NCBI GenBank assembly: GCA_039931615.1 | Contig: JBDTRR010000004.1 | Coordinates: forward strand, 114,901 to 178,900 | Source of the DNA: JAHFUI01 sp039931615 | Lineage (GTDB): Bacteria; Acidobacteriota; Vicinamibacteria; Vicinamibacterales; CAVVIG01 | Direction: 5' to 3' | DNA length: 64,000 nucleotides | In this document: one piece after another, positions 42,326-50,966 of the stretch | Layout: the number at the start of each line of letters is the position of its first letter | Numbering within the stretch: the first letter of the stretch is position 1 | Made by a program: the position numbers and the translations under genes | Notes under the pieces: model-generated | Seen by the model: only the letters and a program-made list of their open reading frames with translations | What the model was told of the DNA's origin: nothing | Databases searched by the model: none

Positions 42326-44689
42326 CTAGAACCCGACGCGGACGCCGACCAGCGCCGTGCGCGGCGGCTGCCGCATCGTCGGCGTCCGGAACAGCGGTCC
42401 GCTGACGACGTATTCGGCAACCTCTTTGCCGAGATTGGGCAGGTTGTAGACATCGACCACCGCTGCGACCTCGGAGCGCCCTGCCGCGAACACTTTCTGC
42501 AGGCGGACGTCGAGTGTTCCGGTGTAGGTGAACGCCGCGCCACCGTTCGCATAGGCCCGGACCGCCGTCGGCCCCTGGGTGAGACCGGGCACGATCAGGA
42601 GGCGTGCGAACGGCTGACCGTCCTGGTAGCGTGCCATCACGCCGACGTGGATGCGGCCGGGCAGCCGGTAGATGCCGGCCAGCTTGAGGACGTGGGATCG
42701 ATCCTGGAACAGCTGGCCGCGCGCCCGCGTCGCGGCGTTCGGATCGACGAACAGGTTGCCAAGCACGTCCTGATCGTTCTCGGTCGGCAGGAAGCCGACG
42801 GCGGCCGACGGCCCGAGCGCCCAGGTCAGATTGCCGCCGAACAGCAGGGTGAGCCGATCGGTCGTGGCGCGCACGGTGAGCTCGACGCCCCAGAATCGCG
42901 CCGGATCGCCGGTGCGATTCGTCAGCAGGTACCGATCACGGCCGGCGCTGCCCGGTGGCCGGTCGTAGACCGTCGCCTCCGGCGCGCCGAACCGATGGTA
43001 CGGCAGGAAGTCGGGATCAGGCACCTGGAACGCGGTGTAGGTGGATGCCGGCACGCCGGTGTTGACGAATTCCAGCAGCGGCTGTTCACGCTTCGTCACG
43101 CGCGTGAATTGCACGTGCAGCCCGCGGAGCGGACGCGACTCGATTCCGAGCACCAGTTCATCGGTGATCGGCCGCCGCAGCTGGGGATCGATCCGGGTCA
43201 ACGCGGCGTCGCCGCCGGTGCCAGGTCCGAGGCGCGCGATCAGGGGCCCGATGGCGGTCCCGTTCCAGTTCGAGACATCGGCGACAGGGGCGGCCGGGTC
43301 GCCGATCGCCAGCACGTTGAGCGGCAGCTGGTAGGCCGATCGCCGGTAGCCGGCGAAGAGCGCCAGGCCGGCGGTGTCGGTGAGTCGCCACCGGGCCATC
43401 GCGCGCGGCAGCCAGGAGGTCCACTGAATGCCGCTGGCGGCCGCAGCCGCCGCGCCAGTCACCGTGTCGAGGCGCAGCCCCAGATCGAGGGTCAGGCGCC
43501 CGACTGCCAGGTGCTCGTTGGCATGCGCCGCCAGGGTGGTGAGATGCCGATCGTCGGTCGCCGTCGCGGGGCCGGAATGGATGGTCCAGAGCCGGGCCGG
43601 CGTGCCGTCGACCAGCTCGCGAATCTGCGCGATGCCACTGGGGCGGACGCGCACCTGCGCCCGTTCGAGGTCGATCCCGATGGCGGGAAGAAACCCCGTC
43701 GCCGGCGGCGCCACCCGCGCGCCGATCACCCAGCGGCGAGCGGTGCCGGCGCCGCTGTCGAAGGCGTCCGACACCGGACCGGTCAGCAGGCTGTCGACGA
43801 CCAGGGTCGGCGCGGTGGCGGTGCTGCGGGTTCGCTGCGTGTAGCCGCCGAACACCCGCCAGTTCAACTGCGCCGGATCGCGCCGCTCCCAGGTGGACTG
43901 CAGGTGCAGCGCGTGGTCGGTCGCTGCCGGCGTCGTGACCCGCTGTGCCCAGCCAAGCGCGCGGATTTCGTCGCGCGGTGTGGCCGCGAACACGAGATGC
44001 GCCAGTCCCGACGCCAGGCGCTCGCGCGTCGCGCTCACCGCCGGCGCGGCGAGGTGCGAGAGTCCGCGCCATGATCCGCCGGCGGCGACGCCCAGGCGGG
44101 TTGTCAGCGGGCCGCTGATCAGGACGCTGCCGTCCTGTGTGTGGCGCACCTGGTCGACGGCCGGCACGGCGTTGGGGCCGTTCGAGACGAGGCCGGGGGC
44201 TGAAATCAGGCCCTCGACGGCGCGGACCCACCGGGGGCCGGGCCGCGGCGGCTCGATCGTCATCGACACCGCGGCCGCGTTGTCGTCGACCCCGCCCGCC
44301 CCCGTCGAGGTCGTGATGCGGTCCCAGAACGGCAGCGCCGGCAACAGCAGGGGCGTGCCGCCGGCGCGCGGATCGGTGACCGTGATGTCGCCGATTCGGA
44401 ACTGGGTCTGCGTCCACGAGTTGAGAAAGCCGCCGACCGTCGGCGCGGTCGCGATGTTCAGGCCGCCGGCCGCGAACAGGCTGCCGATGGTTTCCGGTTG
44501 GAAGGTTTCCAGAAGGCTGAAGGGATTGTTGGCCGTCGGCAGATCCCGCAGGCGATCGGCATCCAGCGTCGATCCGAGCAGCGGTTGTGCCGGGAGCGGC
44601 GCCATCTGGCCGGCGGCGGCAGACGCGCCGGTCAACATCGCCAGGGCGAGGAGCGCCGCCTTCGGATCGCGATAGAATCGGCGCATCAT
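42326..44689 (-). CDS. TonB-dependent receptor-like outer-membrane protein
   Basis: About 787 residues with an export signal (ALLALAMLTGASAAAGQ). After a short N-terminus there is a plug-like stretch (DADRLRDLPTANNPFSLLET, TQTQFRIGDITVTDP), then many amphipathic strands and a C-terminus typical of a barrel (VVDVYNLPNLGKEV, ALVGVRVGF). It lacks the carboxypeptidase-regulatory domain of the receptor at 19.7 kb, so it belongs to another subfamily. The ATG at 44689 overlaps the start codon of the ankyrin gene on the other strand, and a second ATG is at 44686. Ligand unknown. It is followed by the PagL-like gene. Confidence 0.75.
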   Translation of the reverse strand: MMRRFYRDPKAALLALAMLTGASAAAGQMAPLPAQPLLGSTLDADRLRDLPTANNPFSLLETFQPETIGSLFAAGGLNIATAPTVGGFLNSWTQTQFRIGDITVTDPRAGGTPLLLPALPFWDRITTSTGAGGVDDNAAAVSMTIEPPRPGPRWVRAVEGLISAPGLVSNGPNAVPAVDQVRHTQDGSVLISGPLTTRLGVAAGGSWRGLSHLAAPAVSATRERLASGLAHLVFAATPRDEIRALGWAQRVTTPAATDHALHLQSTWERRDPAQLNWRVFGGYTQRTRSTATAPTLVVDSLLTGPVSDAFDSGAGTARRWVIGARVAPPATGFLPAIGIDLERAQVRVRPSGIAQIRELVDGTPARLWTIHSGPATATDDRHLTTLAAHANEHLAVGRLTLDLGLRLDTVTGAAAAAASGIQWTSWLPRAMARWRLTDTAGLALFAGYRRSAYQLPLNVLAIGDPAAPVADVSNWNGTAIGPLIARLGPGTGGDAALTRIDPQLRRPITDELVLGIESRPLRGLHVQFTRVTKREQPLLEFVNTGVPASTYTAFQVPDPDFLPYHRFGAPEATVYDRPPGSAGRDRYLLTNRTGDPARFWGVELTVRATTDRLTLLFGGNLTWALGPSAAVGFLPTENDQDVLGNLFVDPNAATRARGQLFQDRSHVLKLAGIYRLPGRIHVGVMARYQDGQPFARLLIVPGLTQGPTAVRAYANGGAAFTYTGTLDVRLQKVFAAGRSEVAAVVDVYNLPNLGKEVAEYVVSGPLFRTPTMRQPPRTALVGVRVGF
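44673..44678 (+). promoter_or_regulatory. Possible -10 box of the ankyrin gene
   Basis: TAGAAT lies ten bases before the ATG at 44688, so transcription would start at or within a few bases of the start codon, giving a leaderless or near-leaderless message. It lies inside the coding region of the divergent gene. Confidence 0.3.
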
Positions 44690-45353
44690 GGAGTCCACCG
44701 AGCCTGACCTGTTCGCCGCGATCAAGGCCGGCGAGTTCGAACGCGTGAAGGCGCTGGTCACCGCCGACCCGACGCTGGTCAACCAGCGGAGCGGCACGGG
44801 CGCCAGCGCGATCCTAACTGCTGTCTACCATCAGCAGAAGGAAATTGCCAATCTGCTGGTGGCGCGCGGGACGACGCTGACGCTGTTCGAGGCGTGCGCC
44901 GCCGGCGAATTCGATCGCGTCGAGCGGCTGCTCGAGCCGGGCGCCGCGGTCAACGCCTACAGCGACGACGGCTGGACGCCGCTGCATCTGGCCGCCTTCT
45001 TCGGCCATCCGAAGGTCGCCGAGCTGCTGCTCGCGCATGGCGCCGAGGTGACCGCGCCATCGCGCAATGCCACCGCCAACACGCCGCTGCACGCGGCGCT
45101 GGCCGCCAACCAGACGCTGGTGGCCGGGCTGTTGATCGGCGCCGGCGCCGATCTCAACGCCGCGGACGCCGCCGGATCGCGGCCGCTGCATCTCGCCGCC
45201 GCCAACAACAGCCTCGACGTGATGAAGACGCTGATCGCGCAGGGCGCCGACATCAGCGTCAGCAACCGCGACGGGCTGACCCCGCTGGCGCTGGCGCAGT
45301 CGCGCCACCACAAAGAAGCGGTCGCGCTGCTGCAGCGGCATGGGGCGACCTGA
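44688..45353 (+). CDS. Ankyrin repeat protein
   Basis: 221 residues, no signal peptide. Five or six ankyrin units are visible: ATDPTLVNQRSG-like and SAILTAVYHQQKEIANLLVA, then DGWTPLHLAAFFGHPKVAEL, TPLHAALAANQTLVAGLLI, SRPLHLAAANNSLDVMKTLI and DGLTPLALAQSRHHKEAVAL. The fold suggests a protein-binding role in the cytoplasm; no enzymatic domain is attached. Its start codon overlaps that of the divergent outer-membrane gene. Confidence 0.9.
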   Translation: MESTEPDLFAAIKAGEFERVKALVTADPTLVNQRSGTGASAILTAVYHQQKEIANLLVARGTTLTLFEACAAGEFDRVERLLEPGAAVNAYSDDGWTPLHLAAFFGHPKVAELLLAHGAEVTAPSRNATANTPLHAALAANQTLVAGLLIGAGADLNAADAAGSRPLHLAAANNSLDVMKTLIAQGADISVSNRDGLTPLALAQSRHHKEAVALLQRHGAT

Positions 45354-45355
45354 AG

Positions 45356-45390
45356 AAATTGTCAATTGTCAATTCACAATTGCAAATTGA
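45356..45390. repeat. Heptameric TTGTCAA / CAATTGC repeat
   Basis: Seven-base AATT-rich units (TTGTCAATTGTCAATTCACA region) between the convergent ankyrin and cyclophilin genes, with partial dyad symmetry about CAATTG. Confidence 0.7.
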
Positions 45391-45395
45391 AACGC

Positions 45396-45908
45396 CTACC
45401 GCTGCTCGATCGTCACGCTTTGCACCGTGATCAGCTGCAGCGGCTTGTCGCCCGGCTTGCTGGTCGGCGTGCTGCCGATCTTCTTGACCACCTCCATCCC
45501 CTCGACGATCTCGCCGAAGATGCTGTGCTTGTTGTCGAGCCAGCCGGTCGGCGCCAGCGTGATGAAGAACTGGCCGCCGTTGGTGTTCGGACCGCGGTTG
45601 GCCATCGACAGCAGGCCGGCCCGATCGTGGCGGAGTTTGGGCGAGAACTCGTCGGCGAAGGTGTAGCCGGGGCCGCCCGTGCCCTGGCCGAGCGGATCGC
45701 CGCCCTGAATCATGAAGCCTTCGATGACGCGGTGGAACACCGTGCCATCCAGGTAGCGGGCGTTGGTCTTCTTGCCGGTGCGGGGGTCGGTCCATTCCTT
45801 GGTGCCTTCCGCCAGCCCGGTGAAGTTCGCGACCGTGTTCGGCACCTCGTCGTCGAACAGCCGTGCGGTGAAGGTGCCTTCGCTGGTCGTGAAATGCGCG
45901 TATAACAT
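45396..45908 (-). CDS. Cytoplasmic cyclophilin-type peptidyl-prolyl isomerase
   Basis: 170 residues without a signal peptide. Cyclophilin motifs: TARLFDDEVPNTVANFTGL, FHRVIEGFMIQGGD with the catalytic Arg, NGGQFFITLAPTGWLDNKH and FGEIVEGMEVV. It catalyses cis-trans isomerisation of Xaa-Pro bonds. The next cyclophilin, 165 bases away on the other strand, carries a signal peptide, so the pair covers cytoplasm and periplasm. The gap between them (45909-46073) holds no recognised feature other than the leader of the second gene. Confidence 0.93.
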   Translation of the reverse strand: MLYAHFTTSEGTFTARLFDDEVPNTVANFTGLAEGTKEWTDPRTGKKTNARYLDGTVFHRVIEGFMIQGGDPLGQGTGGPGYTFADEFSPKLRHDRAGLLSMANRGPNTNGGQFFITLAPTGWLDNKHSIFGEIVEGMEVVKKIGSTPTSKPGDKPLQLITVQSVTIEQR

Positions 45909-46073
45909 TGGTATCCTTTCGGCGCCGTGCGTGGTGCGCGTGCGTTCCGGGCGGGACGACCGCCAGGATGACCCGCGATCATACTGTTATCATCACGTCG
46001 ACGTCAGCCTCGGCCATACCGCCTTGAATGCGTGCGTGGAAAAAGCGGATACTCCCCCGACAAGGAGAGCCTC

Positions 46074-46787
46074 ATGAAATGTGCAGCCATGGTGATCGCC
46101 GCGCTGGCGATCGCGGCGACGAGTGCGTCGGCCGGTCAGACTCCAGCACGCGGCGGGCGGGCGACGAAGGCCGGCGCGCCGGCGCGCGGCGCCGCCAATC
46201 CGAACCGCGCCAGGCTGGGCACGCCGTCCCAGCTGACCGAGAAGGCGCCGGCGACGTTCCGGGCGCGATTCGACACCAGCGCCGGCCCGATCGTCATCGA
46301 GGTCCATCGCGACTGGTCGCCGCTCGGCGCCGATCGCTTCTACAACCTGGTCAAGAACGGCTTCTACGACGACACCCGGTTCTTCCGCGTGCTCGAAGGC
46401 TTCATGGCGCAGATTGGCATGAACGGCGATCCGGCGATCCAGCGGGCCTGGGGCGGCGCCAACTTCAATGACGATCCGGTCAAGGAAAGCAACAAGCGCG
46501 GCTACGTGACGTTTGCCAAGTCGTCGGCGCCCAACTCCCGCTCGACGCAGTTCTTCATCAACTTTGCCGACAACGCGAATCTCGATGGCCAGGGCTTCTC
46601 TCCCTTCGGCCAGGTTGTCACCGGCATGGAAGTGGTCGACAAGCTCTATGCAGGATACGGCCGCACCAATGTGCCGGATCAGGGCCGCATCACGGCCGAA
46701 GGCAACGCCTACCTGCTGAAGGAATATCCCAAGCTCGACTACGTCCGCCGCGCGACGATCGAGCCGGTCCCCAAGCCGGCCGGGTAG
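46074..46787 (+). CDS. Exported cyclophilin-type peptidyl-prolyl isomerase
   Basis: 237 residues with a signal peptide (MVIAALAIAATSASAGQ). AAGGAG seven bases upstream sets the ATG at 46074. A Gly/Ala/Arg-rich linker (ARGGRATKAGAPARGAAN) precedes the isomerase domain: GPIVIEVHRDWSPLGADRFY, FFRVLEGFMAQIGMNGDP and SRSTQFFINFADNANLDG. In the active-site block the usual FxRVI..F..QGGD appears with QIGMNGD, so the Gln and Gly are retained in a slightly altered order. It is probably a periplasmic folding catalyst for outer-membrane proteins. Confidence 0.9.
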   Translation: MKCAAMVIAALAIAATSASAGQTPARGGRATKAGAPARGAANPNRARLGTPSQLTEKAPATFRARFDTSAGPIVIEVHRDWSPLGADRFYNLVKNGFYDDTRFFRVLEGFMAQIGMNGDPAIQRAWGGANFNDDPVKESNKRGYVTFAKSSAPNSRSTQFFINFADNANLDGQGFSPFGQVVTGMEVVDKLYAGYGRTNVPDQGRITAEGNAYLLKEYPKLDYVRRATIEPVPKPAG

Positions 46788-46799
46788 TGCCCGACTGCC

Positions 46800-48554
46800 T
46801 CACCCGATCACCCGACTGAGATCCGGGTTGATCGTGTGCCACCGGGTGGCCCGCTCATAGGCGAGGGCGACGCGCAGGACCGTTGCCTCGTCGTACAACC
46901 GCCCGGTGATCATCAGCGCCTGCGGCAGCCCGCCGGTGAACCCGGCCTTCAGGCAGATCGCCGGGTGTCCTGTCAGGTTGGTGATCGGCAGGCTGGCGCT
47001 GCCGCGCGCCGGGGCCAGGAAGACGTCGCAGGTCGCCATCAGCGCGTCCATCCGTCGCATCAGCAGCGTCCGGGCGCGCTGGGCGCGGATGTATTCGACC
47101 GCCGGGATGAACCGCGAGGTCCGGAACGCGTTCGGCCACGCCGACGGCCCCTGCTCGGTGAGCTGATCAATTCCCTTGCGGCGAGTCAGATCGTCGAAGG
47201 CCGCCGCCGCTTCGGCGGCGAGAATGAAATTGATCGCGTCGGTCGGGAAGTCGGGCAGTTCGATCGGTTCCAGCTTCGCGCCGGCGGCGCGCAGCACGTC
47301 GAGCGCCTCCTTCAGCAGGTTCGGGTCGGCGGTGGGGCCGCCGATCATGCCGTCGAACTCCCGGGTGACGTAGCCGATGCGCAGCCTGGACAACGGCCCG
47401 GCCGGTTGCCAGACAAACGGCGCATCGACCACGCTGTCGTCGCGGCCGTCGGATCCGTAGATGGCGTTGAACACCAGCGCGCAGTCTTCAACGCTCCGGC
47501 ACATCGGTCCAATCTTGTCCATCGTCCAGCTGAGCGCCATCGCGCCGTAGCGGCTGACCCGTCCGTAGGTCGGCCGCAGACCGACGACTCCGCAGATGCT
47601 GGCCGGCGTGATGATCGATCCGCGGGTCTCGGTGCCGAGCGCGAACGCGACCAGGCCGGCCGCGGTCGCCGCCCCCGGACCGGCCGACGATCCGCTCGAG
47701 CCGGTCTCCGGTGCCCACGGATTGCGGGTCGTCCCGCCGAACCAGACGCCGCCCTGCGCCAGCGATCCCATCGACAGCTTCGCCAGCAGCACCGCGCCGG
47801 CACCACGCAGCCGCTCCACCACCGTCGCGTCGATGTCCGGTACCTGGTTCTCGTAGGGTTTGGCGCCCCAGGTCGTCCGGATTCCCTTGGTGGCGAAGAG
47901 ATCCTTCGCGCCCCACGGGATGCCGTGCAGCGGGCCGCGGTAGCGGCCGGCCGCCAGCTCACGATCGGCGCCGGCGGCCTGCGCCAGCGCCAGCTCCTCG
48001 GTCAGCGTCACGACGCAGTGCAGCGGCTCGCCGTAGCGCTTGAGCCGCGCCAGATACATCCTGGTGAGATCGGTCGACGTCACCCGGCGCCGCTCGATCA
48101 GCGACGACAGCACGGTGACCGGCTCGAATGCGAGATCGTCGAGGCGCGAGGTGACGCGAACGGTGGTCCGGCGGCTCACCGTCAGCCTGACTTTGCGGGT
48201 GGTGGCGCGGCGCGGCCGTTTTCCGGGAAGATAGGGCCGGAACGCGATGGCCGGCTCGGTATCGAGCGGAATCTCGAGGTCCCGCAGCTTCCGGTAGCTG
48301 TCGAGGTTGCGGATCACTCCCGGCAGCGCCAGGTCCTCCTCGTCGTCGGTGAACTGCAGGCCGGCCAGCTGTTCCGCCCGTTTCAACGCCTCCCTGGTGA
48401 CCGCTGCCCCCCCCGCGTTAGCCGCCTGGGAGGGCTGGACGCCGGTCACCGGCGAGGCCGGGTCAGGGGCGGTTGGCGCGGCGTTCGCGCGGGCCGGTAA
48501 CGCCGCCAGCGCGGGGACGGATTGAATGAAGAGGCGGCGGGTGATGGGCTTCAT
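46800..48554 (-). CDS. Amidase signature family enzyme with Tat-type signal
   Basis: 584 residues. The N-terminus ITRRLFIQSVPALAALPARA has the twin-arginine pattern RRxFI plus a hydrophobic stretch, so folded export by Tat is likely. The amidase signature catalytic triad is visible: Lys in PWGAKDLFATKG, cis-Ser and Ser in GSSGSSAGPGAATAAGL, and the downstream TRGSIITPASICGVVGLRP block. It hydrolyses amides of unknown nature outside the cytoplasm. The N-terminal 140 residues after the signal are not part of the core and have no recognised domain. It is transcribed away from glgB. Confidence 0.88.
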   Translation of the reverse strand: MKPITRRLFIQSVPALAALPARANAAPTAPDPASPVTGVQPSQAANAGGAAVTREALKRAEQLAGLQFTDDEEDLALPGVIRNLDSYRKLRDLEIPLDTEPAIAFRPYLPGKRPRRATTRKVRLTVSRRTTVRVTSRLDDLAFEPVTVLSSLIERRRVTSTDLTRMYLARLKRYGEPLHCVVTLTEELALAQAAGADRELAAGRYRGPLHGIPWGAKDLFATKGIRTTWGAKPYENQVPDIDATVVERLRGAGAVLLAKLSMGSLAQGGVWFGGTTRNPWAPETGSSGSSAGPGAATAAGLVAFALGTETRGSIITPASICGVVGLRPTYGRVSRYGAMALSWTMDKIGPMCRSVEDCALVFNAIYGSDGRDDSVVDAPFVWQPAGPLSRLRIGYVTREFDGMIGGPTADPNLLKEALDVLRAAGAKLEPIELPDFPTDAINFILAAEAAAAFDDLTRRKGIDQLTEQGPSAWPNAFRTSRFIPAVEYIRAQRARTLLMRRMDALMATCDVFLAPARGSASLPITNLTGHPAICLKAGFTGGLPQALMITGRLYDEATVLRVALAYERATRWHTINPDLSRVIG

Positions 48555-48634
48555 GACGGCAGACTCCGATTTATCGTTCGCTGCACCAGGTGCGGCGTTT
48601 GTAGTATAGAAGCCGATAAGATCAGCACGACAAC

Positions 48635-50833
48635 ATGGCAGCCATTCCAGTGACGACCACCGACGACGCCCTCGCCGCGCTGGCGAAGGGCCGGAACCGC
48701 GATCCGTTCGCCGTGCTCGGCCCCCACCCCGAGCCGGGAGGTGGGATCATCATCCGTGCCTTCCAGCCGGCAGCCCTGTCGATGGACGTGCGGCTGCCCG
48801 ACGGCAAGCTGCGGGCGATGGACCAGCGGAGTCCGGCCGGCGTCTACGAGACGGTCGTCCCGGCCGACGTCTCGCACTACCGGCTGCGCGTCGAGCATCC
48901 CGGCGACCACGTCCTGGAATTCGACGATCCGTATCGCTATGGCCGCGTCCTGACCGACTTCGATCTGCACCTGTTCGGTGAAGGGACCCACTACCGCGCC
49001 TTCGACAAGCTCGGCGCGCACCGGATCGCGGTCGGCACGACGATCGGCATCCATTTCGCCGTCTGGGCGCCCAATGCCGATCGCGTCAGCGTCATCGGCG
49101 ACTTCAACGGCTGGGACGGCCGCGTCCATGGGATGCGTCTGCTGACGCCAAGTGGTGTCTGGGAGATCTTCATCCCCGACCTGCGGGACGGCGAGGCCTA
49201 TAAGTTCGAGATCCGCACCGCCGCCGGCGACCTCCACAAGAAGAGCGATCCCTATGGCTTCGCGTTCGAGGCGTCGCCGCATACGGCCGCACTCGTGCAC
49301 GACACCGCGGACTACACCTGGGGCGACGACGAGTGGATGGCGGCGCGGCAGGGCCACGGCGCCTGGCTCGACCAGGCGATGACGATCTACGAGGTGCACC
49401 TCGGATCGTGGGCGCGCGTGCCGGAAGAGGGCAACCGTTTCCTGACCTATCGCGAGCTGGCGCGGCGGCTGGTCCCCTACGTCAAGGAGATGGGATTTTC
49501 CCACATCGAGCTGTTGCCGGTGATGGAGCATCCGTTCTCCGGCTCCTGGGGCTACCAGGTGCTGGGATTCTTCGCCCCGACCAGCCGGTTCGGTCCGCCC
49601 GAGGACTTCAAGCTGTTCGTCGATGCCTGCCACGCCGCCGGCCTCGGCGTCATCCTCGACTGGGTACCCGGGCATTTTCCGAAGGACGAGCACGGACTGG
49701 CGCGTTTCGACGGCACGGCGCTCTACGAGCACGCCGATCCGCGGCAGGGCGAGCATCGCGACTGGGGCACGCTGATCTTCAACTACGGGCGGCACGAGGT
49801 CAGCAATTTCCTGATCTCCAACGCGCTGTTCTGGCTCGAGCAGTATCACATCGACGGGTTGCGCGTCGACGCGGTCGCCTCGATGCTCTATCTGGACTAC
49901 TCCCGCCATGCCGGCGAGTGGATTCCCAACCAGTTCGGCGGCCGCGAGAATCTCGAGGCGATCAGCTTCCTGCAGGAGTTGAACCGGCTCACCCACAGTC
50001 AGTTCGCCGGCACGCTGACGGCGGCGGAGGAATCGACGGCGTGGCCGGGCGTCACCCGGCCGGTGCACGTCGGCGGTCTCGGCTTCACCTACAAGTGGAA
50101 CATGGGCTGGATGCACGACATCCTCGACTACGCCAGCAAGGATCCAATCCATCGCCGCTGGGAGCACAACCTGGTGACGTTCTCGTCGCTCTACATGCAC
50201 ACCGAGAACTTCATCCTGCCGTTCTCGCACGACGAGATCGTCCACGGCAAGGGCTCGCTGCTCGACAAGATGCCGGGCGACCTGTGGCAGAAGTACGCGA
50301 ACCTGCGGACGTTCTACGGCTACATGTACGGCCATCCCGGCAAGAAACTGCTGTTCATGGGCGCGGAATTCGGCCAGTGGCGCGAGTGGAACCACGACCT
50401 CAGCCTCGACTGGCACCTGCTCGACGATCCGATGCACGCCGCGCTGCGCCGCTTCGTCCAGGATCTCAACTGGCGCTATCATGCCGAACCGGCGCTCCAT
50501 CAGCGCGATTTCCAGCCGGACGGCTTCCGCTGGATCGACTGCCACGACAACGAGAACAGCGTCGTCTCGATCGTCCGCTACGCGCGCAACCCGGACGATT
50601 TCGTGGTGATGGTCTTCAACTTCACGCCGGTGGTGCGCGCCGGCTATCGGATCGGCGTGCCGGCGGCCGGCGCCTACGCCGAACTGCTCAACAGCGACAG
50701 CGCCCTCTACGGCGGCAGCAACGTCGGCAACCTCGGCTTCGTCGAGAGCGAGCCGATTGTGGCGCACGGCTTCGATCAGTCGCTCACCCTGATGGTCCCG
50801 CCGCTGGCGTGCCTGCTGCTCAAACGTTGCTAG
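48635..50833 (+). CDS. glgB: 1,4-alpha-glucan branching enzyme
   Basis: 732 residues, the usual GlgB length. N-terminal CBM48-type domains (DPFAVLGPHPE, VYETVVPADVSHYRLRV) are followed by the GH13 barrel: MTIYEVHLGSWAR, YRELARRLVPYVKEMGFSH, LPVMEHPFSGSWGYQVLGFF, nucleophile Asp in DGLRVDAVASMLYLDY, acid Glu in TAAEEST, and FSHDEIVHGKGSL. It forms alpha-1,6 branches in glycogen. No other glg gene lies in the window, so glycogen synthesis must be encoded elsewhere. A TATAGA-like sequence about 30 bases before the ATG may be its -10. Confidence 0.97.
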   Translation: MAAIPVTTTDDALAALAKGRNRDPFAVLGPHPEPGGGIIIRAFQPAALSMDVRLPDGKLRAMDQRSPAGVYETVVPADVSHYRLRVEHPGDHVLEFDDPYRYGRVLTDFDLHLFGEGTHYRAFDKLGAHRIAVGTTIGIHFAVWAPNADRVSVIGDFNGWDGRVHGMRLLTPSGVWEIFIPDLRDGEAYKFEIRTAAGDLHKKSDPYGFAFEASPHTAALVHDTADYTWGDDEWMAARQGHGAWLDQAMTIYEVHLGSWARVPEEGNRFLTYRELARRLVPYVKEMGFSHIELLPVMEHPFSGSWGYQVLGFFAPTSRFGPPEDFKLFVDACHAAGLGVILDWVPGHFPKDEHGLARFDGTALYEHADPRQGEHRDWGTLIFNYGRHEVSNFLISNALFWLEQYHIDGLRVDAVASMLYLDYSRHAGEWIPNQFGGRENLEAISFLQELNRLTHSQFAGTLTAAEESTAWPGVTRPVHVGGLGFTYKWNMGWMHDILDYASKDPIHRRWEHNLVTFSSLYMHTENFILPFSHDEIVHGKGSLLDKMPGDLWQKYANLRTFYGYMYGHPGKKLLFMGAEFGQWREWNHDLSLDWHLLDDPMHAALRRFVQDLNWRYHAEPALHQRDFQPDGFRWIDCHDNENSVVSIVRYARNPDDFVVMVFNFTPVVRAGYRIGVPAAGAYAELLNSDSALYGGSNVGNLGFVESEPIVAHGFDQSLTLMVPPLACLLLKRC

Positions 50834-50840
50834 ACGTCTC

Positions 50841-50859
50841 GCCCCGCCGGAGGCGGGGC
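50841..50859. terminator. GC hairpin after glgB
   Basis: GCCCCGCC (50841-50848) and GGCGGGGC (50852-50859) form a perfect eight-base stem with a GGA loop, seven bases after the glgB stop. A T-run is missing on the plus strand, so its termination strength is uncertain. Confidence 0.5.
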
Positions 50860-50966
50860 AAGACCACGCTGCCACGAGCGCGGCGGAGCGTCGCTGGCGC
50901 GCCGCGGCGCTGCGCCGACAGCGGCGGCGGTCTGCGTCTGTCCGGTCACCGGTGAGGGGCGGCGAC

